DNA from: SKGA01 sp051819745
Lineage (GTDB): Archaea; Nanobdellota; Nanobdellia; Woesearchaeales; SKGA01
DNA length: 34,017 bases
Direction of reading: 5' to 3'
Assembly: GCA_051819745.1 (NCBI GenBank)
Contig: JBNJGO010000009.1
Coordinates: forward strand, 1-34,017
Shown here one piece after another: positions 23,276 through 30,688 of this stretch. The position numbers and the translations under genes are program-made. Under the pieces are notes generated by a model, which saw only the letters and a program-made list of their open reading frames with translations, made no database searches and had not been told where the DNA came from. How positions within the stretch are numbered: the first letter of the stretch is position 1; every line of letters begins with the position of its first letter.

Positions 23276-24697
23276 TCAATTGTTATTTCGTCGAGCCATA
23301 TTTTTAGCAGTACTTATCTCCATGAATGAAGCACCATGAGCAATACCAAAACTTCCAGCAGTAACAACAATAAGATCATCTTCTTTGAAGCAACCTCTTT
23401 TAACCAAGCTTGGAATAGAATGTCGTAAAAAATCACTAACTCCACTTTTGCGAGAGATGAGATCGGCACTCACACCATACGATAAGGACAATTGGCTTCT
23501 AACTTCCGATTTATAGCATTGAGCATGAATACTATGTTTTCCACGATAAGCAGCGAGATAACGAGCAGTTCTTCCAGACATCGTATCAATAACAATTGCT
23601 TTAATAGGAAGTTTTAATGTAGCTCTCATAACAGCTTTTGCCAAGTATGCCGAAATTTCATTATTTATTTTCGAAGCGGAAAGTTCATTTATCAAACACT
23701 TGTTTGATTCAACATCTTTTGCAATAGCACTCATTGCACGAACAGCTTCAACTGGATGAGAACCATAAGCAGTTTCACCACTAAGCATTACCGCATCAGC
23801 ACCATCATAAATAGCAGTCGCGACATCACTCACTTCAGCACGAGTTGGCCGAGGGTTTTTTATCATAGAATGCATCATTTGTGTAGCTACAATAACTGGT
23901 CTTCGTCGTTCTAAACATTTATTGATAATGGTTTTTTGAACGATAGGAATTTGAGAAGCCCGCATTTCAACGCCCAAATCGCCTCTTGCAATCATAACAC
24001 CGTAAGCATGGTCGAGAATTTCATCAATATTATCGACACCTTCTTGATTCTCAATTTTTGCAATAATCTTGATAGGACTATGGTGTTTGTCAAGAATATG
24101 TTGTACTGCAAGCACATCTTTTTTATGTCGTACAAAAGAATGAGCGATAAAATCAACATCACTAGATACTGCAAATTTGATAAAACGTTTGTCTTTTTCA
24201 GTTAGCGCATCAAGAGATAATTCTGCGTTAGGAATATTCACGCTTTTTTTAGAATCTAAAATCATCGTATTATTAACTTCACAAACAAGAACATCCTCTT
24301 TTTTATCAATAACAGTTAATTGTAACTCACCATCATCAATGAGAATAGAATCTCCAATCGCAACATCATTAACAATATCAGGATATGAAACATTCAAATG
24401 TTCTTTAGTTGAAGGAATATCACAGTGACCACTAAGAGTGATACAATCACCTTTTTTTAACGAAATAGGTCCCTCGCACTTTGTAGTTCTCACTTCAGGA
24501 CCTTTAGTATCAAGAAGAATACCAATTGATGGAGAAACTCTCTTGACTGCAGAAATAACCTTTTTAGCTTGATCAATTGATTGATGGGCAGTATTGAGAC
24601 GAACGACATTCATACCCTCATCATACAGTTGTTTGATAAAAGATACCTCACAATGAAGATCGGAAATAGTTGCAACGATTTTTGTTTTTTTAGTCAT
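23276..24697 (-). CDS. pyk: Pyruvate kinase
   Basis: The 473-residue enzyme makes pyruvate and ATP from PEP and ADP. Motifs: KIVATISD start, VVRLNTAH (R33, N35, H38), DTKGPEVR (63-70), the catalytic Lys in AKIENQEG (K214), and the Mg-binding Glu216 and Asp240 (MIARGDLGVE). VATQMMHSM follows, with T272. The small lid (B) domain lies at about 70-160 and the regulatory C domain from about 340. The usual NFSHG is here NTAHQ, so the Ser that helps hold K+ in muscle enzyme is Ala. Glu68 agrees with the K+-dependent type. The TATA box TTTTATAAATT lies about 30 nt before ATG 24697. Confidence 0.96.
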   Translation of the reverse strand: MTKKTKIVATISDLHCEVSFIKQLYDEGMNVVRLNTAHQSIDQAKKVISAVKRVSPSIGILLDTKGPEVRTTKCEGPISLKKGDCITLSGHCDIPSTKEHLNVSYPDIVNDVAIGDSILIDDGELQLTVIDKKEDVLVCEVNNTMILDSKKSVNIPNAELSLDALTEKDKRFIKFAVSSDVDFIAHSFVRHKKDVLAVQHILDKHHSPIKIIAKIENQEGVDNIDEILDHAYGVMIARGDLGVEMRASQIPIVQKTIINKCLERRRPVIVATQMMHSMIKNPRPTRAEVSDVATAIYDGADAVMLSGETAYGSHPVEAVRAMSAIAKDVESNKCLINELSASKINNEISAYLAKAVMRATLKLPIKAIVIDTMSGRTARYLAAYRGKHSIHAQCYKSEVRSQLSLSYGVSADLISRKSGVSDFLRHSIPSLVKRGCFKEDDLIVVTAGSFGIAHGASFMEISTAKNMARRNNN

Positions 24698-24721
24698 AAT
24701 AACCCGGCGTTAAAGCACCAT

Positions 24722-24732
24722 AATTTATAAAA
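24722..24732 (-). promoter_or_regulatory. TATA box of pyk
   Basis: TTTTATAAATT on the minus strand, centred about 30 nt upstream of the pyk start codon. Confidence 0.6.
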
Positions 24733-24827
24733 TTAAAGGTAATATTTTCTAACTATACTAATAGAAAGATTACAACATATAGATGATGCAAGCAAGATAA
24801 AAAAGAATATAACATCAAAATACGATA

Positions 24828-25829
24828 TTATGAAGCATATTCTTGAAGGTACATTTGCGTCAGTAAAGAAGCATAAGAAAGAAGGAGCGGACCAAGTATT
24901 AAACCAAGAATTCCAAAAAGAGGAAGACCTATGAACACCCCGACTAATGTTACGACAGGATGAATCTCTCCGAATCGTTTCTGAAGTTGCGGTCGAGCAA
25001 AATAATCACCAAGTCCTAAAAGAACACCCCAAATAATAAGTCCAATTCCAGAAACTAAATCACCGACAGCGAATAACTGATACAGACTCGCAGGAACCCA
25101 AACGACAGCAATACCAACTAGAGGCAGTAATGAGAATATGAAACCGATAAAACCCCAGAACAAAGCACCGTTGATTCCAAAAATCGCAAAACCAACACCT
25201 AATAAAATTCCTTGAAATAAAGCGATAAGTCCAGTTGTAATTATTGTTGAAGTGGTTAATCGTTTAAACTCAGTAAATAACCGCATAGTATTTTTTTTGT
25301 TAAAAGGAGTGAAATCTTTAACTTTTCGAGTGATGAGTTTGTGGTTGAGAAACATATAAAATAATGTGAAATACATGATAATCCAAGTGATGATCGTTTT
25401 TGTAATATTGCTTATTGTTGAAAGCAAAGCATCGCTGATGAAATTTCCTGTTTTTGAGAGGAAATCTTTCACATTTGAGGTCAGATCAACACTCGAGATA
25501 TAAGATTCTATTTTTTGAGTCGCTTGCAAGACAATTTCCTGATTTTGCACGACACTCGACGCCTGATTGACAACTGCTTTAATAGCAAACGTCAAAGGTA
25601 TCATAATTATAAGTATCGTGAAAAGAATAATAATTCCTGCAGATAATCCTTTCGAACACCATTTCTTTTTTGAAAGGTGGATATAAACTGGTTTGAAAAG
25701 AACGAAAAGAATGATAGCACCAAGAAGTCCTTTCGCATAAGGCCATAGCGCGTATAGTAAAAATCCTAATACAAGAACAAGCAATATAGTTGCAAATGTC
25801 TTGTTGAATTGCTTTGGATGATCCATCAT
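24828..25829 (-). CDS. AI-2E family membrane protein (UPF0118/PerM-like)
   Basis: The polytopic membrane protein of about 333 residues belongs to the AI-2E transporter superfamily. Paired N-terminal helices (ATILLVLVLGFLLYALWPYA, GLLGAIILFVLFKPVYIHL) are followed by a third helix and a soluble-looking segment (about 90-140). The conserved LVGIAVVWVPASLYQL region and the C-terminal PLFGILGLILGPLLLSYASLL come next. Members include quorum-signal exporters and Na+/H+ antiporters; the substrate here cannot be inferred. ATG 25829 or 25826 is the start, with GGGTGAT overlapping and a TATA box (TTTTATAAATA, 25848-25858) about 24-27 nt upstream. Confidence 0.88.
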   Translation of the reverse strand: MMDHPKQFNKTFATILLVLVLGFLLYALWPYAKGLLGAIILFVLFKPVYIHLSKKKWCSKGLSAGIIILFTILIIMIPLTFAIKAVVNQASSVVQNQEIVLQATQKIESYISSVDLTSNVKDFLSKTGNFISDALLSTISNITKTIITWIIMYFTLFYMFLNHKLITRKVKDFTPFNKKNTMRLFTEFKRLTTSTIITTGLIALFQGILLGVGFAIFGINGALFWGFIGFIFSLLPLVGIAVVWVPASLYQLFAVGDLVSGIGLIIWGVLLGLGDYFARPQLQKRFGEIHPVVTLVGVFIGLPLFGILGLILGPLLLSYASLLTQMYLQEYAS

Positions 25830-25911
25830 CACCCTATGAATATTTAATATTTATAAAATCTTTCATTTGTGTACGAACGTAACCGCACAACAAAAATTCA
25901 AAAAATCAGAA

Positions 25912-25920
25912 CATATAAAA
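25912..25920 (+). promoter_or_regulatory. TATA box of the 344-residue orphan gene
   Basis: CATATAAAA centred about 30 nt before ATG 25946 supports that start over the TTG two codons upstream. Confidence 0.55.
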
Positions 25921-25945
25921 AAGAGAATATATTAACTATTTGAAA

Positions 25946-26980
25946 ATGACAGCAAAACCTCTTTCAAAATTAATAGAACAAGAACTGCCAAGAAATGGTG
26001 ATACAAAAAAATTAGGTCTTACCAGAGAATACCTTAACGCTTTGAAGGAAGGAAAAATCACAGCCGTATCTCGAGAAGTTCTTATAAGACTACAACAAGA
26101 ATACAACTTGCAATCACAAGCATTGAGTTCGATCGAACAGAGTGGTAAGGTAGGTAATCCTTTCGAGGATAAAGACCAAGGACTGCTCAATTTTTTTGAA
26201 CAAGGGGCAAAATACAATCACGAAATCAATAAAGAAATAAATAGGCGAGACTCTATTTCGAAAGAAGATATGAAATCAATTCTCCAATACAATGCACATA
26301 AAATTATTGTGCCAGGAACACTACCTCTCGCTGTTTTCAATCTTGCTAACGTTTTTCCTACCGAAGGCCCGCAACAATTTTCTCTTTTTGATACTGCAGA
26401 TGAATTTCCTATCCTGACAAAAGAAAGGAATAGTTTACGCGTTGATGAATTTGTAGAGCAAAATATTGAGAAAACAGGAATTAAAACATATACTGTTAAT
26501 GAAGAATTTCTTCCGCATTACATAAAACGAATGTACACTGATTCCGAGTTATGGAAAAGAAAATACAACGATAATTCAGAAGGATTTTTTAAAAACACCG
26601 AACGAAGTGTTGGTGAATACAATAATAAGGTCATTATAGAGTTCAAAAATCCCCTGCCAAAAAAAATGATCAAATCAGTCAATAAAGACATCGTCACAGA
26701 TCCTTCATTTTCTACTTTAAAAACAGGATATGGCAATGTGTGGATTGCAGAACAATTATGGGCTAGCGATCATTCACAAGATGGTCAAGAGAAGATGTTT
26801 ACAGGAACAAGACCCATTGTTAGTTTCCAAGATGAATCATCACTAAAAATAACATATTATCCATTTCATGTTCTTTCGCCATGGACAGGATCAACATTTG
26901 ATGAATATCGTCCAACAGTCAACACAATGAGAGTTCTTAATAGAATGAGTTATCGAATGCACCATCATGATAACGAGTGA
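25946..26980 (+). CDS. Unrecognised 344-residue protein
   Basis: No family was recognised. The protein is soluble, with no signal or membrane segment. Residues 1-65 look like a small helical domain (KLGLTREYLNALKEGKITAV then SREVLIRLQQEYNLQSQAL), with the spacing of a helix-turn-helix or helical-repeat fold. The middle has a hydrophobic stretch IIVPGTLPLAVFNLANVFP. The C-terminal 200 residues are mixed alpha/beta, rich in aromatic residues (WIAEQLWASDHSQDG, YYPFHVLSPWTGSTFDEYRP), ending RMSYRMHHHDNE. Codon use and AT content look like the neighbours. It stands alone on the plus strand between two minus-strand genes, so context gives no clue to function. Confidence 0.75.
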   Translation: MTAKPLSKLIEQELPRNGDTKKLGLTREYLNALKEGKITAVSREVLIRLQQEYNLQSQALSSIEQSGKVGNPFEDKDQGLLNFFEQGAKYNHEINKEINRRDSISKEDMKSILQYNAHKIIVPGTLPLAVFNLANVFPTEGPQQFSLFDTADEFPILTKERNSLRVDEFVEQNIEKTGIKTYTVNEEFLPHYIKRMYTDSELWKRKYNDNSEGFFKNTERSVGEYNNKVIIEFKNPLPKKMIKSVNKDIVTDPSFSTLKTGYGNVWIAEQLWASDHSQDGQEKMFTGTRPIVSFQDESSLKITYYPFHVLSPWTGSTFDEYRPTVNTMRVLNRMSYRMHHHDNE

Positions 26981-27062
26981 ATGCAACCTGAATGAGATGA
27001 GAATAAAACGGGACGTGAAGACACCAAAAAATAATAAAAAATAGATAAAAAGAAAAAATTAT

Positions 27063-27578
27063 TTACCTTTGTCCTGAGTAGAAAACGCTTTCAACACTCA
27101 AATCTTTTGTACTTGAAGAGGTGTTTTTATTTTCAGCAGTATTGGACTCGGATTTTTTTGTTGAAGGTGAAGAGTTTGAAGACGATGAAGTATTGCTTTC
27201 ATTTCTCGCCTTCATATTACTTTTTAGAGTTTCAACTTCTTGTCCTAGGTTATTGTGTTCTTTAATCAATTCATTCATCGCATTTTCTAAACGAGAAATT
27301 TTATTTTGAGATTGTTCTTTATATCGGCAAAACATTCGTTTTAGTTCATCGTATTGAGCCGATAATGAAGATAACTCAGTATCTTGATGAGAAGAACCTT
27401 GCATAGCAGGTTTTTCTTGCGAGTCGAATTGTTGCGCTTGGTGTTCTGGAAGAACGTGCTGAGAACCATTATGAGTCACAACGGATGTCGCTCGTATCGC
27501 ATTGACTGAGTCCTGTGTCAAACCACAATTAAGAAGTTCTTGTTCTGTTCGAAGATTATCATACTGTACGTTATTCAT
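27063..27578 (-). CDS. Coiled-coil protein with low-complexity Ser-rich tail
   Basis: The soluble 171-residue protein has an N-terminal helical region with LLNCGLTQDSVNAIRATSVV and a Gln/His-rich linker. A coiled coil runs from about 68 to 125 (LSSLSAQYDELKRMFCRYKE and KISRLENAMNELIKEHNNLG), followed by a Ser/Asn/Thr/Lys-rich disordered tail. No family recognised. ATG 27578 was chosen because the TATA box GTTTATAAATT (27603-27613) is about 30 nt upstream. It may be a scaffold or surface-associated factor, but nothing in the sequence fixes this. Confidence 0.7.
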   Translation of the reverse strand: MNNVQYDNLRTEQELLNCGLTQDSVNAIRATSVVTHNGSQHVLPEHQAQQFDSQEKPAMQGSSHQDTELSSLSAQYDELKRMFCRYKEQSQNKISRLENAMNELIKEHNNLGQEVETLKSNMKARNESNTSSSSNSSPSTKKSESNTAENKNTSSSTKDLSVESVFYSGQR

Positions 27579-27776
27579 TGTGTACAAAATACTGAAAAAG
27601 ATAATTTATAAACTTTTCGCTTCAATAGTATTCTAGTATAGAATTTTCCACACGAAAGAAAGGGGTGTTACTAACATAAATTTAGCAGATAAAAACACAA
27701 ACAACCAAACTGAAAGAAGCGAGAATTAAACTAATCACTGCAATAAATCAAGGATAAAAAAACATACAACCACACT

Positions 27777-27786
27777 AAAAAAAAAA
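27777..27786 (-). terminator. T10 tract downstream of the hydrolase gene
   Basis: An uninterrupted T10 run on the transcript strand begins 11 nt after the stop codon of the membrane-anchored hydrolase, a typical archaeal termination signal. Confidence 0.6.
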
Positions 27787-27796
27787 GAACAACATC

Positions 27797-30337
27797 TTAA
27801 GAAACAAATTCTTGAACTGAAGACGGCGAATCAGAAATAATTGCAGTGACAATATCATACACTTGAGGATATTCTTTTGGTCTGACAAGACGAGTATGCA
27901 TAGTATCTTCAAGAAGAGAATCAGAACAATTACCTTCAATACGATAATTGACGGCAAAATCAAGAGGGACGCTGTCTGCGATAATGACACCATCTCCCTG
28001 GCGACCATCATCCATCTCACAGCCAACGGCACGAATAGTATAGGTGTCAATTCCAGGAATGCCATTTTCTTGGGCACTATTAAGACGATTCAAAAACACG
28101 CTTCCTTTCTCCATATCTTCACATTCTCGCTTAGCACCCGTAACAGCACAATATTTTCTCACAGACCCTTCAATTCCGTGATTGGGAGTGCCGATAGTGA
28201 TGAGCTTATCAACATTATCAGAACCAAAAAGGCGAAGATATTCTCGAGACACCAACCCACCCATCGAATGAGAAACTAAGATTACCTTGTCACTTTGAGA
28301 ACGATAGAGAATTAAATCAACCAATTCCTTAAGACGAATAGCATAATTTTCAATCTTATCATCTTTTTGAGTTAGTACGACTGCACCACCAACACCATAG
28401 TGTGTGAGATAATAATAACTCACTCTGACGCTGAATGGAGCATCAACCCTACCCCAATCACCTTCGGGAATCGAATACAACAGAGTATCATCAGTAATTT
28501 CACCTGCATTAACATATTTTTCATCCTCAAGAAACGTCTGCATCTGAGAAAAAGCGATAAGAGAAGACTCGGGACTTTTAGATTCACTAAGCGCGTGACC
28601 GTGAACGAAGACAACAGGATAATTTTCAGAACACGATGCAGAGGATTCACCGCAACAAGGAGAACAATTTCCAAACACACAACATTGTTCAGTAAACGAG
28701 GGGATTGATGAAGGAAAAGAATAAAACGATGAAGGTGTAACTTCTGAAAAAGAAGGTTTTGAAATAGGAGTAAATTCTGATTGAGAGAAGGAAGAAACGA
28801 GTTCAGAAGAATCATTATAGGAGGAAGAACAATACGAAATTTGAGAATCATCAAAAAGGGCCTCTTGAGAGACGGGACATAATTTTTTATAATCGGAAAC
28901 AGGGATTGAGGAGTAATTGAACGAACCATACCCTTGAATTGAAACATTTTCATACTCTTCAGGAACAATAGATTGTGAGGATAAGCTAGTCGAATCAGAA
29001 AAAGAATCGTAAAAAGAATCGACGACAATAGAACATACTTCTTCAGTTTCAGAAACACCGTCTAAGAAGGAATAATTCTGCTGTCTAAATTGAAGAGCAG
29101 ATGATTGTTGAGATTCAATACTGGTTGAAACAGCATTAAAATCATCACAAACTGATTCGGATGAAAGAACAGTATTTTGGAAAACAGAAGAAAACCCTAG
29201 AAAGGACAGGAAGGACTGAGCAGTATCAAGTGATTGGTTGAAATGTTCGAGAAATGATTGCTCGGACTGTTTGGCAAACTGAATGAATGAAGAAATATTG
29301 TGCTCTATATCAACAAGTCTATCATGATAGTGTTCCAAAGACATATTCGATGACTGGAGAGGTTGTAAGGAAAGGGAACGAGAATCGTTTTTAAGAGAGA
29401 GACCTTCACTGAAAGCAGAAGTATTATTAACACTATGAACATAATTCATCGCCTGAGAAAAATTAGTTTCTAAAAAAGAGAGTGAATCAATAATAACAAT
29501 ACTTTCATTCCACATTTCTTGCAATTGAAGAGCATCAACATACACTTCATTCGAGGAATTCACCACTGCTTTTTTTGTAAGTGAAGCGACATCTAGGGAT
29601 GAACTTGAAATAGCAGTGAAATTACCACCCTCCCATAAAGTAATAAGTTCATCAACAGTTGACGAAAAAGAAGAAAATGTTGTCTTAAGTGATGAAAGTT
29701 GTTGTGAAAGGGTTTGTTCTTCAACAATATCCGCAGTTACTTGCTTGTTAAGTTCTGAAAGAAAGTGATTGGCAACGTGTTCCTTGTAAGCTGAGTGCGA
29801 AGTGTTTGCTAACAGCGAAGATAAAGAACTATTAAGAGATTGTTGTTCTTGCTTCAGAGAATCAGATAAATCATAATTGAGAGTTATCAATGAAGATTTC
29901 GTGTACGTTCGTTCTGATGAACGACACACATCTGTTTGTTTACTACGACAGGAAAGCATAAACCTATACATTTTCTGACCCGCCCCTGTGAAGGGCGCTA
30001 CAAGAGCATAATCTTTTACTATTGATTCGGGATCAGTTATAGAGCCATTATCAAGAGTTTCATTTAACGATAAATCCTTGAATTCATAGGTGCACTGTGC
30101 AGAACACACGAGAGGAGTATTGGCAGAAAATGAAATGTTTAAAGGAATTTTTTCACCATTAACAACAGAAAAGGATTGTTCTAAAGGCGTTAGATCAAGA
30201 TCCATCTCTTCATTAAAAACAAAATACATCTTAACGCCAAAAAGCAAGTACAACGCCATAAATAACACTACAACACTACTTCCGATAATCGCCAGACGCT
30301 TCCAGAACTTTTTTGATACGTTTATACGACTCACCAC
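27797..30337 (-). CDS. Membrane-anchored alpha/beta-hydrolase (lipase/PGAP1-like) with long ectodomain
   Basis: The 846-residue protein has one N-terminal membrane anchor (about 16-36), then some 530 residues of Ser-, Asn- and Gln-rich extracytoplasmic sequence with helical stretches. A Cys cluster (QCCVFGNCSPCCGES) precedes the hydrolase domain at about 573-835. That domain has the oxyanion strand PVVFVHGHAL, the nucleophile elbow VSHSMGG with Ser691, and GTPNHGIEGS. Probable acid and base are Asp782 (GDGVI) and His814 (MHTRLV). This matches lipase/esterase or PGAP1-like hydrolases acting outside the cell; the substrate is unknown. Start is GTG 30337 or GTG 30334, placed by the TATA box TTTTATAAATA (30356-30366). 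Confidence 0.85.
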   Translation of the reverse strand: MVSRINVSKKFWKRLAIIGSSVVVLFMALYLLFGVKMYFVFNEEMDLDLTPLEQSFSVVNGEKIPLNISFSANTPLVCSAQCTYEFKDLSLNETLDNGSITDPESIVKDYALVAPFTGAGQKMYRFMLSCRSKQTDVCRSSERTYTKSSLITLNYDLSDSLKQEQQSLNSSLSSLLANTSHSAYKEHVANHFLSELNKQVTADIVEEQTLSQQLSSLKTTFSSFSSTVDELITLWEGGNFTAISSSSLDVASLTKKAVVNSSNEVYVDALQLQEMWNESIVIIDSLSFLETNFSQAMNYVHSVNNTSAFSEGLSLKNDSRSLSLQPLQSSNMSLEHYHDRLVDIEHNISSFIQFAKQSEQSFLEHFNQSLDTAQSFLSFLGFSSVFQNTVLSSESVCDDFNAVSTSIESQQSSALQFRQQNYSFLDGVSETEEVCSIVVDSFYDSFSDSTSLSSQSIVPEEYENVSIQGYGSFNYSSIPVSDYKKLCPVSQEALFDDSQISYCSSSYNDSSELVSSFSQSEFTPISKPSFSEVTPSSFYSFPSSIPSFTEQCCVFGNCSPCCGESSASCSENYPVVFVHGHALSESKSPESSLIAFSQMQTFLEDEKYVNAGEITDDTLLYSIPEGDWGRVDAPFSVRVSYYYLTHYGVGGAVVLTQKDDKIENYAIRLKELVDLILYRSQSDKVILVSHSMGGLVSREYLRLFGSDNVDKLITIGTPNHGIEGSVRKYCAVTGAKRECEDMEKGSVFLNRLNSAQENGIPGIDTYTIRAVGCEMDDGRQGDGVIIADSVPLDFAVNYRIEGNCSDSLLEDTMHTRLVRPKEYPQVYDIVTAIISDSPSSVQEFVS

Positions 30338-30355
30338 AACATACTATGCTACTTG

Positions 30356-30366
30356 TATTTATAAAA
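30356..30366 (-). promoter_or_regulatory. TATA box of the membrane-anchored hydrolase gene
   Basis: TTTTATAAATA on the minus strand is centred 24-27 nt before the tandem GTG codons (30337, 30334) and supports a leaderless GTG start, the only non-ATG start I prefer here. Confidence 0.55.
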
Positions 30367-30377
30367 TTTTATGAAGA

Positions 30378-30617
30378 TCACTTGTCATCAAGATATCGAA
30401 TCCACCCTTCAGACTCAAAACGCTCTTTAGCGATCTTTGGAAGAGCTATCGCATGATTGTGAACAATAAGAAGACATTCTTTCAAAGGATCATAAGAAGG
30501 AATCCCATCTGAAGAGATATCTTTTGAAAGGACTTTCTTTTCAAGAGTGTCCATGAACTCAAATAACTCTTTTTCCTTACCATCAACAGTATCAAATTCT
30601 TTACCATTAAGTTTCAT
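30378..30617 (-). CDS. Small acidic/basic hypothetical protein (79 aa)
   Basis: This soluble 79-residue protein has no recognised family: MKLNGKEFDTVDGKEKELFE, a helix with FMDTLEKKVLSK, PSYDPLKECLLIVHNHAIAL, and FESEGWIRYLDDK. It has a GGTGGTG Shine-Dalgarno about 10 nt before ATG 30617, suggesting it is translated from a longer transcript, probably that of the giant protein gene 71 nt upstream. The hydrolase gene promoter begins just downstream. Composition and the ribosome site argue that it is real. Confidence 0.65.
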   Translation of the reverse strand: MKLNGKEFDTVDGKEKELFEFMDTLEKKVLSKDISSDGIPSYDPLKECLLIVHNHAIALPKIAKERFESEGWIRYLDDK

Positions 30618-30688
30618 AATATATTACACCACCAAAAGAGACAACACCACACCACATAAAAAAGTTACTGTTGGGACAATCAACAATA

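Noticed and set aside
28420..29058. A 212-codon open frame on the minus strand inside the hydrolase gene
   Set aside because: It is an alternate-frame reading of the Ser-rich stalk, giving a Leu-rich low-complexity peptide with no start signals of its own.
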